A stretch of 5,486 nucleotides of DNA from Acidobacteriota bacterium (GTDB taxonomy: Bacteria; Acidobacteriota; Terriglobia; Terriglobales; Acidobacteriaceae), in contig JAJZNH010000810.1 in assembly GCA_021811745.1 (NCBI GenBank), positions 1-5,486 of the forward strand. Direction: 5' to 3'. The notes beneath the pieces are model-generated. The model did no database searches. It was not told the origin of the DNA and worked only from the letters and a program-made list of their open reading frames with translations. The position numbers and the translations under genes were made by a program. Positions 1 through 5,486 of this stretch are shown one piece after another; the first letter of the stretch is position 1, and every line of letters starts with the position of its first letter.

Positions 1-746
1 AATGCGCCGCTCTCGCCGATCGCTCTTGCAAAGAGTCCCCGGGCCTCGGGAGCAGCCATAAGCGCACTCACGGCGAACGATCCGGCGCTTTCTCCAAAGA
101 TGGTCACGTTGCCGGGGTCGCCGCCGAAGGCTGCGATGTTGGCCTTCACCCATCGCAACGCCGCCGCCATATCCATCAGACCGTAGTTGCCGGCATGGCC
201 GCCGCCTTCCCTGGCGAGATCTTCGTTGGCCAGAAAGCCGAAGACACCGAGCCGGTAATTGATGGTGACCAGAATGACGCCCTTGGAGGCGAGCGCTGAA
301 TTTGTATAGGGGGGTTCAGAGCTGGCGCCGGCAAGGAACCCTCCTCCGTGAATCCAAACCATGACGGGCAGCTTGCTTGCTCGACGGGCGGACGCGGGAA
401 CATAGACGTTCAGGTATAAACAATCTTCCGTTGGGCCGGGATCGAGAAAGATGTAGTCGTTCCAGATGTGCCACTGTTCGCAGCGGCCAGCGAACCGGGT
501 GGCGTCGCGCACTCCCTTCCACCGCGCCGGCGGCTGCGGAGCCTTCCAGCGAAGTTCGCCGATGGGAGGCGCAGCATACGGAAGCCCAAGGAAAGCCTTC
601 TGCGTGCCATCGACGATCCACTTGCCGGCCGCCTCTCCTTGCGCTGTCTTCACCTTCGGTTGCGGAGGCGCTGCGAACAGAATGCAGCCTTGGGCCAACA
701 CACAAACGGCTACCCCGCATAGTAACCAACCACGAAGCTCACGCAT
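1..746 (-). CDS. Secreted type-B carboxylesterase (alpha/beta-hydrolase), C-terminus beyond window
   Basis: Hydrolyses carboxylic esters; probably acts in the periplasm or outside the cell. Only the first 248 residues are visible, about half the usual ~500-550 for the family; the gene runs off the left edge. Residues 1-26 form a signal peptide (MRELRGWLL, then a hydrophobic core ending in LFAA). The family's cysteine signature [11 protein letters not shown] is at residues 107-117. The oxyanion-hole motif HGGGF is at 133-137. The serine-active-site signature runs from FGGDP (207-211) to GESAG (218-222), giving Ser220 as nucleophile. The catalytic acid and His should lie in the missing half. 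The ATG at 746 is preceded by a G-run (756-760) with 9-nt spacing. Family assignment is firm; the substrate (aryl ester, p-nitrobenzyl ester, feruloyl or other) cannot be read from this part. Confidence 0.93.
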   Translation of the reverse strand, partial: MRELRGWLLCGVAVCVLAQGCILFAAPPQPKVKTAQGEAAGKWIVDGTQKAFLGLPYAAPPIGELRWKAPQPPARWKGVRDATRFAGRCEQWHIWNDYIFLDPGPTEDCLYLNVYVPASARRASKLPVMVWIHGGGFLAGASSEPPYTNSALASKGVILVTINYRLGVFGFLANEDLAREGGGHAGNYGLMDMAAALRWVKANIAAFGGDPGNVTIFGESAGSFAVSALMAAPEARGLFARAIGESGA

Positions 747-774
747 TTTGAAATGCCCCCAGGCAATTCCATCC

Positions 775-802
775 ACGATAGCACGGGAAGTGTGTCGGAC
801 AA
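775..802 (-). promoter_or_regulatory. Possible sigma70-type promoter for the carboxylesterase
   Basis: On the minus strand, TTGTCC (802-797) and TATCGT (780-775) are separated by 16 nt; each matches 4 of 6 consensus bases. Transcription would start near 768, giving a leader of about 22 nt that contains the G-rich ribosome-binding stretch at 760-756. The placement fits, but the match is moderate and this is inference. Confidence 0.3.
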
Positions 803-817
803 TGAATTCGGTGCCCC

Positions 818-865
818 CATGTCCATCCGCTCCGCCACGGCGGGCAGGCGTAGCGGAGGAACATG
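818..865. repeat. Imperfect long inverted repeat (19-nt arms, 10-nt loop)
   Basis: Left arm 818-836 (CATGTCCATCCGCTCCGCC) and right arm 847-865 (GGCGTAGCGGAGGAACATG) pair at 16 of 19 positions around the loop 837-846. The inner 10-of-11 block (826-836 with 847-857) is the strongest part. It lies between the stop of the exported-protein gene (889) and the start of the carboxylesterase (746), both on the minus strand. No T-run follows on either strand, so it is not a canonical intrinsic terminator. It could be a REP-like dispersed palindrome or a processing or attenuation hairpin. Confidence 0.6.
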
Positions 866-888
866 AGATGCCCGGACCCCGGCGAACG

Positions 889-1653
889 CTATTGAGCCGA
901 AACGCTAAAGGTATAGATTTGGTCGGGTTGTCCCACCAGAAAGCCATATTCCCCCGCTGCGGTGCCCGCGGGGAGAGTGACTTCGTACGCTTGAGGCGCA
1001 ACCTTCTTTGGACTGATAGGAACAGCGTCTTTGGCACTATCGGTGGATACATGCAGGTATCCTCCGCCGGCTGCACGGAATTCCCTGTTGTTTTTATTCA
1101 CGTGAAGCTTGAGCAATTGGCAATCGTCGATCGGGGTTCCCGGCGGAAGAGAAAGATGAAATGTAATTGGCGTCTTCACTGCCAACTTGCTCGCCTTCCC
1201 CGAGATATGGCCGTTGATGTCGGCCATCCTCATCCCTCCAGTGGCCAGGCTCTTCAAGAGACCGCCAGTCTTGATTGAGTATCTCTCAGGGTCCATCTCG
1301 GTCCATTGATTGCTCTGCTCGTAGGAGACAGAGGCAACGCCCGCGGCAAAGGGCGAGTACGCGGCAGGTGCGGCGGCAGGCGCGGCGGCAGGCGCGGCAA
1401 GTGCGGCGGGACCTGCGGCCTTTGCCACCACCGCCGCGATCACCTTATCGCTGACGCCCGCCTGCTTCAAGGCGATCAGTCCGTTCGCCGTGGTGTCATA
1501 GGCACCCGGCGATGCGTTGATGGTGGAAACGATGACCGCGTCGGAGAGGCCAGCCTTCACCAGCTTGATAACGGCATCGTTGTTCATCGTCTGCTGGGCA
1601 ATGAGCCACGGACAGAAGATCAGGAATAGAAACGCGAGAACGCCTTTGCGCAT
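889..1653 (-). CDS. Exported protein of unknown function with duplicated AGxSD motif and Ala/Pro linker
   Basis: 254 residues; I recognise the type from acidobacteria but cannot name a function. Residues 1-20 are a signal peptide ([20 protein letters not shown]). Residues 28-45 and 59-76 are two copies of a helical motif, phi-I-x-L-x-x-A-G-phi-S-D-x-V-I, 31 residues apart with 8 of 18 identities. Residues 79-98 are an Ala/Pro-rich linker. Residues 99-254 form a separate, probably beta-rich domain with a single Cys (178) and a C-terminal GEYGFLV segment. The start is ATG 1653 because AAGGAG (1665-1660) sits 6 nt upstream and the signal peptide begins exactly there; an in-frame ATG at 1674 would add seven residues and lacks this site. 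Probably monocistronic. A binding or scaffold role in the envelope is only a guess. Confidence 0.85.
   Translation of the reverse strand: MRKGVLAFLFLIFCPWLIAQQTMNNDAVIKLVKAGLSDAVIVSTINASPGAYDTTANGLIALKQAGVSDKVIAAVVAKAAGPAALAAPAAAPAAAPAAYSPFAAGVASVSYEQSNQWTEMDPERYSIKTGGLLKSLATGGMRMADINGHISGKASKLAVKTPITFHLSLPPGTPIDDCQLLKLHVNKNNREFRAAGGGYLHVSTDSAKDAVPISPKKVAPQAYEVTLPAGTAAGEYGFLVGQPDQIYTFSVSAQ
1361..1396. repeat. 12-bp tandem repeat, three copies, encoding the Ala/Pro linker
   Basis: Three consecutive 12-bp units (GCGGCAGGTGCG, then GCGGCAGGCGCG twice) lie inside the exported-protein gene. The unit length is a multiple of three, so gain or loss of copies keeps frame. On the coding strand they give the AAPA-type repeats of the linker. 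A degenerate fourth unit follows at 1397-1408. Confidence 0.75.
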
Positions 1654-1659
1654 GAATTT

Positions 1660-1665
1660 CTCCTT
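1660..1665 (-). promoter_or_regulatory. Ribosome binding site that fixes the exported-protein start
   Basis: AAGGAG on the minus strand, 6 nt before ATG 1653. It is the best Shine-Dalgarno sequence in the window and favours this ATG over the in-frame ATG at 1674, which lies upstream of it. Confidence 0.8.
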
Positions 1666-1677
1666 GGCCCTCAAACG

Positions 1678-1705
1678 GGGCAGAGACTTGCATACACGTC
1701 TGCCC
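1678..1705 (-). promoter_or_regulatory. Leader hairpin upstream of the exported-protein gene
   Basis: Perfect 7-bp arms GGGCAGA (1678-1684) and TCTGCCC (1699-1705) enclose a 14-nt loop. The structure ends 12 nt before the AAGGAG site, so if it is inside the mRNA leader it could protect the 5' end or modulate translation. No known riboswitch fold is recognised. Confidence 0.35.
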
Positions 1706-1734
1706 TCTCCAAATTGAATGGGTTGTGTTTAAGT

Positions 1735-1748
1735 GTGGCACGGGCCAC
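1735..1748. promoter_or_regulatory. Short dyad GTGGC-N4-GCCAC
   Basis: Perfect 5-bp arms around ACGG, about 82 bp upstream of the exported-protein ATG and thus in a position where an operator could lie. It is short enough to arise by chance in GC-rich DNA. Confidence 0.25.
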
Positions 1749-2022
1749 TCTGCTGAAGCAATTGATTTAAAACATCGAAAGGCGACTCTAGAAGCTTATT
1801 CGTAAATAGGTGGCGTCTCCGGACCAGGTCGCCGCGGCGATTGTCTGCATCCTGGCCGGCATGCCGTACCTGACGGAATGGACGCCACCAGTACAGGCAA
1901 GTAATTCGCTGATCCCACTCAGTACTGGACGGCGGTCAGAGGTGTACCCCTTTCGCCACAGCCTTTTCGCCATGAATGGGTTTGGGTGGAGGAGCAGCGG
2001 CGGACGGATCGAGTTTCAACTC

Positions 2023-2081
2023 ACACGAGTCCCATGATTTGGGTGAGCAGGGTGGTTGTCATGACAAGAATCCCACGACTT
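2023..2081. repeat. Pair of degenerate 18-bp direct repeats
   Basis: On the minus strand, AAGTCGTGGGATTCTTGT (2081-2064) and AAATCATGGGACTCGTGT (2040-2023) match at 14 of 18 positions and start 41 bp apart. The 12-bp palindrome at 2056-2067 overlaps the end of one copy. They are non-coding as far as I can see, and could be a decayed dispersed repeat or paired protein-binding sites. Confidence 0.4.
2056..2067. promoter_or_regulatory. Perfect 12-bp palindrome, possible operator
   Basis: TTGTCATGACAA is its own reverse complement, the typical form of a site for a dimeric regulator. It lies about 140 bp downstream of the sugar-kinase stop and about 400 bp upstream of the exported-protein start, so no target gene is obvious. 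The regulator family is not identifiable. Confidence 0.3.
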
Positions 2082-2204
2082 GGCCGACGCGCCAGAAACT
2101 GCAATGATCGCCCTCGTTGTACCTGGGGATCGTCTCGCCATCCCACGCATAGCACGATGCAGGTACTCCAAGGATGCGGTACCCAGTGCTACTTATTCGC
2201 GAAC

Positions 2205-2945
2205 CTAGTCTCGCCAGAGGGCGACGCCGCCGAAGATGCCGGCTTCATTGGAGACGATGCGGACGTTTTGGGGCAGCTCGAATTCGATCTTCTTGGCGTT
2301 GCCGCCGCCGATGTAGAGGTGGTCCCAGTTGAAGAGCTTCTCAGTCTGCTCGATGGCTTCCTGGAGGTGCTTGTTCCAATGCTTTTTTCCAAAAGCATCT
2401 AGGCCGCGGCGGCCGAGGTAGTCCTCGTAGGTCATCTTTTTCCACGGGTGGTGGCCAAGCTCAAGACCAGGGCAGAGGCGGCCGTCGGTGAAGAGCGCCG
2501 AACCGACGCCAGTGCCGAGCGTGAGGACCAATTCGACGCCGTGACCGTGAATCACGGCGAAGCCCTGCACGTCGGCGTCGTTGGCGGCGCGGACCGGCTT
2601 CTTCCAACGCTGGGCGAGCTCCTGCTGAAGATGAAACTCCATCCAGGCGGGATGAAGGTTGACGGCGGTGTAGGTGACTCCGTGCTTGATGACGCCGGGG
2701 AAGCCTACGGAGACGCGGTCGAATTTGGGCAGGCGGGCGCGGAGCGTGTCGAGGCCCCTGAGCACGGCGCGTGGTGTGGGCACGGCGGGGGTGGGCACGC
2801 GCTCGCGCTCGCTCAGCGGTTTGCCGGCAGGATCGAGGAGCATGGCCTTGAGGCCGGAGCCGCTAATGTCAATGGCGAGAGTAACGGGAGAACGCTTGGC
2901 ACGGGAAGCGGTGGCGACGGGCTTGGCGGCGCGTTTAAGTGTCAT
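2205..2945 (-). CDS. ppgK: ROK-family polyphosphate glucokinase-like sugar kinase
   Basis: Phosphorylates glucose to glucose 6-phosphate, probably with inorganic polyphosphate and perhaps ATP; cytoplasmic. 246 residues, close to the usual ~250-265. Phosphate-1 loop DISGSGLKA is at 26-34, and NDAD at 122-125 supplies the catalytic Asp123. LTLGTGVGSA (141-150) is the phosphate-2 loop, ELGH (162-165) contributes sugar-binding Glu and His, and YIGGG (211-215) is the adenosine-type glycine segment. The Cys-rich zinc motif of classical ROK proteins is absent, as in actinobacterial polyphosphate glucokinases, which this resembles most. Residues 1-20 are a basic extension. ATG 2945 is chosen; a GTG at 3008 overlapping the upstream peptidase stop would add 21 unlikely residues. 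No Shine-Dalgarno site precedes either. It follows the M3 peptidase by 62 nt. The phosphoryl donor cannot be settled from sequence. Confidence 0.88.
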   Translation of the reverse strand: MTLKRAAKPVATASRAKRSPVTLAIDISGSGLKAMLLDPAGKPLSERERVPTPAVPTPRAVLRGLDTLRARLPKFDRVSVGFPGVIKHGVTYTAVNLHPAWMEFHLQQELAQRWKKPVRAANDADVQGFAVIHGHGVELVLTLGTGVGSALFTDGRLCPGLELGHHPWKKMTYEDYLGRRGLDAFGKKHWNKHLQEAIEQTEKLFNWDHLYIGGGNAKKIEFELPQNVRIVSNEAGIFGGVALWRD

Positions 2946-2954
2946 CAGAAATGA

Positions 2955-2960
2955 ATTGTA
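2955..2960 (-). promoter_or_regulatory. Possible -10 element giving a near-leaderless kinase mRNA
   Basis: TACAAT on the minus strand (2960-2955) matches the -10 consensus at 5 of 6 positions and lies 9 nt before ATG 2945, so transcription would begin about 3 nt before the start codon. That would explain the missing Shine-Dalgarno site and supports ATG 2945. No recognisable -35 lies 17 nt upstream. Confidence 0.35.
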
Positions 2961-3007
2961 ACGCCGCGGCGGCGATACGCGTGCGCGCTCGCCGCCCGTG
3001 GACTCCA

Positions 3008-5083
3008 CTACTGCGCCGCGGCTGGCGGATTCTGGAATTCCTGGTCCATCCAGGCCTTGAGGGCATCCATGTTCTGGGGGCGGCCGAGAAAGTTCTTGAC
3101 CAACTCGGTGGCCGGTTCGCTCGCGCCGGGTTCAAGCACGGTGCGCCGGTAGCGCATGGCCGTGGGGCCGTCGAGCAGGTTGTGCTTGTCGAACTGCGCA
3201 AAGAAGTCGAGCGCAATCACCTTGTCGAGCACGTAGGTGTAGTAATTTGATGCGTAGCCTTGCAGGTGGGTGAAGCTCGCGAAAAAGTGCGTTCCCGGGA
3301 CGGGTGCAAAGGGGCTGAAATGCGCTTCATCCTCCCGCCACAGTGCGTCGAAGTGGATGCTGGGCGGCGCCTCATTGTGCAATTGGAGCGAGTAGGAAGA
3401 GTACATGATCTGGCTCTGTAGCCAATAGGCGCGGCCGTAGGCGCTGGCGGCGTTCATTTTGGCAATCAGGCTGGCGGGAATGACGGCGCCGGTCTTGTAG
3501 TTGCGGGCAAAGGATTGCAGGATCGCCGGGTCGTGAAACATCTCTTCAAGCATCTGCGAGGGAGCTTCAACAAAATCGCCTTCGACGTCGAAGCCACCCT
3601 GCCCGGACCACTCGCCCTGGCCGCCGAGAACGTGATGCATGAGGTGGCCGAACTCGTGGAAGAAAGTTACCACGTCGCTGTATTCCATCAGGCCCGGATC
3701 ACCAGGTTTACCTCCCGGGAAGTTGCAGACGAGCATGCCTTCGGGCATTTGGCGTCCGCGCATGCCGGGAACGACGGGGCCGGAGGAGAACCACTTGTCC
3801 TTGCCCTGCCGCGGGTGCATGTCGAGATAGATGCGGCCCAGACGCCTGCCTGCATCGCCGGGAGCGGCATCATAGACATCGAAGGTGCTGACGGAGGGAT
3901 CCCACACCACGGTGCTCGTGACAGGTTTGAAGGAGACGTGGAAGAGGCGGGCTGCGGTCTTGAGGATGCCTGCCTGCACTTCGACGTAGGGAAAATACGG
4001 GCGCACGTCCTGGGCATTGAAGCCGTACTTTGCGCGCCGGTACTGCTCCATCCAGTAGCGCGCGTCGGACTGGCTGATGGCGGTGAGAGCAGGATGGCCC
4101 TGCTGCGCAAAGGCGAGCAGCTCTTCGTACTCGCGGTGCGCGGCGGGACGCGAAACCTGGTCAATCTGGTCGATGAGATGCTGCACGTTGGCAGCCGAAC
4201 CGATCATCTGGTCGGCTGTCGCCAGGTCGGCATAGTGTTTGTAGCCGAGCGTAGTGGCCAGCTCCTGGCGCGCTTCCAACAGGTCGCGCAGCACCGGAGA
4301 GTTCTGCGGATAGGCGCGGCTCATGTAGGCCACGTACATTCTGCGGCGCAGTTCGGCGCTCTGGGCGAAGTTGAGCACGGGGAAAACATCGGGCATGTTG
4401 GTGGTGAGGGTGTAGACGCCATGCGCGTCCGGCTTGTGCAGCGCGATGTAGTCGGCGGGCAGACCGTCAAGCTCGGTGCGCGTAGCCGTGATCTTGAGGG
4501 TGCCGTCAGCGATGTTGCGGCCGAAGCTGAGCATGACCTTCGTGATCCGGTCCTGGAGAGTGCGAATCTTGGCGCGGGTGGCCGCATCCTTGTCCACCCC
4601 GGCGAGGCGGTATTCAAGGAGCGTGCGCTCGATGTAGTGGCGGGTGGCGGAATCGTGCTGCGGGAGCGGGACGGCGACGAGCGCATCGTAGACCCGGCGA
4701 TCGAGACTCAGCTCGGTGGCCGCCTGCGAGACCACGGCCGTGAGCGCCTGGCCCTTATCGCGCAGGGCGGCCGTGTCGGCCAGCGAATACATCAGGTATG
4801 CGTTGTTGCCGGCGATGGCCAGTTCGTTCTGGGCGTCGTCGTAGGGGCGCAGAGTATTCTCGACGGTACGCGGGCCAGTGACGGCGGCCAGCTTTGCGAT
4901 GTCCGCCTTCTCGGCGGCCAAACGCTGGTTGATCCAGGCTTCGAGGGCGTCTGGCGTTTTGGCGACAACCCAGGCATGCAGAGGATCAGCAGCGGACTTT
5001 GCCGGAGCTTGCTGCGCCGCGCCAACCGCAAGCGCAAAGAAAATGAAAGCGGCCCCGACGGCTGAAACTCGGATGATTTTCAT
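3008..5083 (-). CDS. Exported M3-family zinc oligopeptidase (thimet/Dcp-like)
   Basis: Zinc endo- or dipeptidyl-peptidase that cleaves short peptides; 691 residues, normal for the family. Residues 1-23 look like a signal peptide (MKIIRVSAVG, hydrophobic core, AVGAAQQ), so it should act in the periplasm, unlike the mostly cytosolic thimet oligopeptidase and OpdA types. The active site is HEFGH at 476-480 (zinc ligands His476 and His480, base Glu477), with third ligand Glu506 in DFVEAPSQMLEE (503-514). The substrate-binding segment HLQGYASNYYTY (606-617) corresponds to the His/Tyr loop of thimet oligopeptidase but has one glycine less. Residues 40-330 are the helical channel domain. The ATG at 5083 starts the signal peptide directly; the ribosome site is weak (AAGGTG about 13 nt away). 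It is divergent from priA and lies upstream of the sugar kinase. Likely role: peptide scavenging or clearing envelope peptides (inference). Confidence 0.95.
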   Translation of the reverse strand: MKIIRVSAVGAAFIFFALAVGAAQQAPAKSAADPLHAWVVAKTPDALEAWINQRLAAEKADIAKLAAVTGPRTVENTLRPYDDAQNELAIAGNNAYLMYSLADTAALRDKGQALTAVVSQAATELSLDRRVYDALVAVPLPQHDSATRHYIERTLLEYRLAGVDKDAATRAKIRTLQDRITKVMLSFGRNIADGTLKITATRTELDGLPADYIALHKPDAHGVYTLTTNMPDVFPVLNFAQSAELRRRMYVAYMSRAYPQNSPVLRDLLEARQELATTLGYKHYADLATADQMIGSAANVQHLIDQIDQVSRPAAHREYEELLAFAQQGHPALTAISQSDARYWMEQYRRAKYGFNAQDVRPYFPYVEVQAGILKTAARLFHVSFKPVTSTVVWDPSVSTFDVYDAAPGDAGRRLGRIYLDMHPRQGKDKWFSSGPVVPGMRGRQMPEGMLVCNFPGGKPGDPGLMEYSDVVTFFHEFGHLMHHVLGGQGEWSGQGGFDVEGDFVEAPSQMLEEMFHDPAILQSFARNYKTGAVIPASLIAKMNAASAYGRAYWLQSQIMYSSYSLQLHNEAPPSIHFDALWREDEAHFSPFAPVPGTHFFASFTHLQGYASNYYTYVLDKVIALDFFAQFDKHNLLDGPTAMRYRRTVLEPGASEPATELVKNFLGRPQNMDALKAWMDQEFQNPPAAAQ

Positions 5084-5185
5084 GCGGCGAGTATTTCACC
5101 TTGCCTCGGCCTTGGGAAAGTGCGTCTGCCAGAGACTCCAGTCCCGGGTGCGCAGCCCGATCCCCTACACTGATTCTTGCCCCTT
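5084..5185. promoter_or_regulatory. Divergent intergenic region between peptidase and priA
   Basis: 102 bp that must hold the promoters for both divergent genes. On the plus strand TACACT (5166-5171) fits a -10 element and would start priA transcription near 5178, about 8 nt before its ATG; no -35 match lies 17 nt upstream and no Shine-Dalgarno site precedes priA. On the minus strand I see no clear promoter for the peptidase. The assignment of this stretch is by position more than by motif. Confidence 0.4.
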
Positions 5186-5486
5186 ATGCCCTCCTGTTGC
5201 GAAGTCGCTTTGCCTGTGCCCCTGGACCAGACGTTTACGTACGCGTTGCGCGAGGAACAGATGGCGCAGCGCGGGGCGCGCGTGATTGCACCGTTTCGCA
5301 ACGAGAAACTGATCGGCGTGGTCACAGCAGTCGATGTGAAGCAGCCGGAGTTTGAGGTGCGCTACATCGAGGCGGTGCTCGATGAGGAGCCGCTCCTGAG
5401 CCCGCATCTGCTGGAGCTGGCCGAGTGGATGGCGCAGTATTACATTGCGCCGCTGGGCGAGGTGCTGCGCGCCATGCTTCCGCTGA
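5186..5486 (+). CDS. priA: Primosomal protein N' (PriA helicase), N-terminal part
   Basis: Superfamily-2 DNA helicase that recognises stalled or collapsed replication forks and reloads the replisome. Only the first 100 residues are visible, out of a usual ~700-820; the gene leaves the right edge. They match the N-terminal 3'-DNA-binding domain: VALPVPLDQTFTYAL (7-21), RGARVIAPF (29-37), KLIGVV (41-46), VLDEEPLLSPHLLELAEWMA (64-83) and YYIAPLGEVLRAMLP (85-99), in the order seen in E. coli PriA. At the residue after the conserved Phe, E. coli has Asp17, which contacts the 3' end; here it is Thr18. The ATG at 5186 gives the expected length before the ALPVPL core; no ribosome site is visible. Helicase motifs and the zinc-binding cysteines lie outside the window. 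Confidence 0.93.
   Translation, partial: MPSCCEVALPVPLDQTFTYALREEQMAQRGARVIAPFRNEKLIGVVTAVDVKQPEFEVRYIEAVLDEEPLLSPHLLELAEWMAQYYIAPLGEVLRAMLPL

Larger units (their letters stand above)
1654..2204. other. Long intergenic region (about 550 bp) with possible gene relics
   Basis: No convincing intact gene. The reading frames here are short, lack Shine-Dalgarno sites and resemble no family over their length. The region holds the leader hairpin (1678-1705), a GTGGC/GCCAC dyad (1735-1748), an A/T-rich patch around 1760-1810 that is the likeliest place for the exported-protein promoter, a perfect palindrome (2056-2067) and a pair of degenerate direct repeats (2023-2081). Two protein-like patches may be decayed genes: plus strand 1809-1890 and minus strand 2059-2195. 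Directly after the kinase stop lies TTCGCGAA (2196-2203), too small to be a terminator. Confidence 0.6.

Noticed and set aside
684..746. Lipobox-like AQGC (residues 18-21) in the carboxylesterase signal region
   Set aside because: Ala at -3 and Gln at -2 are poor for lipoprotein processing, and hydrophobic residues continue after the Cys to an AA cleavage site; a standard signal peptide fits better.
466..1278. 270-codon plus-strand open frame spanning the carboxylesterase start and the exported-protein gene
   Set aside because: It crosses two well-supported minus-strand genes and the inverted repeat, and its translation has no recognisable domain.
1651..1674. Upstream ATG at 1674 for the exported protein
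   Set aside because: It lies before the AAGGAG site that correctly serves ATG 1653, and would put extra charged residues ahead of the signal peptide.
1809..1889. 9-bp inverted repeat GGTGGCGTC / GACGCCACC
   Set aside because: The arms are 63 nt apart, too far for a simple stem or operator, and such GC-rich matches are expected by chance.
1654..2204. tRNA, structured RNA or CRISPR array in the long spacer
   Set aside because: No cloverleaf with a TTCGA-type T-loop, no regularly spaced identical repeats, and no known riboswitch core was found by eye.
2962..2971. CGCCGCGGCG palindrome upstream of the kinase
   Set aside because: Pure G+C dyads of this length are common in such DNA and carry no further support.
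2205..3008. GTG start at 3008 for the sugar kinase, overlapping the peptidase stop
   Set aside because: The 21 extra residues are unlike the family N-terminus and lack a ribosome site; ATG 2945 with its nearby TACAAT is more plausible. Translational coupling cannot be fully excluded.
3515..5065. 516-codon open frame on the plus strand opposite the M3 peptidase
   Set aside because: It is the antisense shadow of a GC-rich gene. The minus-strand product has HEFGH, the third zinc ligand and a signal peptide, whereas the plus-strand translation is rich in Val, Gly, Arg and His and matches no family I know.

Overview
The window is a GC-rich, ordinary-looking bacterial chromosomal segment. I infer an acidobacterium (Terriglobia/Acidobacteriia type). 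The reasons are the mix of secreted M3 peptidase, secreted carboxylesterase, a polyphosphate-type glucokinase, and a small secreted protein with an AGLSD-type duplicated motif and an Ala/Pro linker. This assignment comes from general familiarity with the families and is not proved by any marker in the window.

Layout from left to right. Positions 1-746 (minus) hold the N-terminal half of a secreted type-B carboxylesterase that runs off the left edge. Positions 747-888 are a short spacer with an imperfect 19-nt-arm inverted repeat. Positions 889-1653 (minus) encode a 254-residue exported protein of unknown function. Positions 1654-2204 form the only long non-coding stretch. It has a leader hairpin next to the exported-protein gene, a perfect 12-bp palindrome, a pair of degenerate direct repeats and two protein-like fragments that may be gene relics. 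Positions 2205-2945 (minus) encode a ROK-family, polyphosphate-glucokinase-like sugar kinase. Positions 3008-5083 (minus) encode a 691-residue M3-family zinc oligopeptidase with a signal peptide. Positions 5084-5185 are a divergent intergenic region. From 5186 (plus) the N-terminal 100 residues of the primosomal helicase PriA run off the right edge.

The peptidase and kinase genes are in tandem, 62 nt apart, and could share a transcript, although the kinase also has a promoter-like -10 hexamer just upstream of its ATG. The other genes look like independent units. Three of the four minus-strand products carry export signals and would act outside the cytoplasm (ester hydrolysis, peptide hydrolysis, unknown). 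The kinase and PriA are cytoplasmic housekeeping enzymes. I found no mobile element, CRISPR array, RNA gene or multi-gene defence or biosynthetic system. The more unusual signals are in the non-coding spacers and in the architecture of the two exported proteins.
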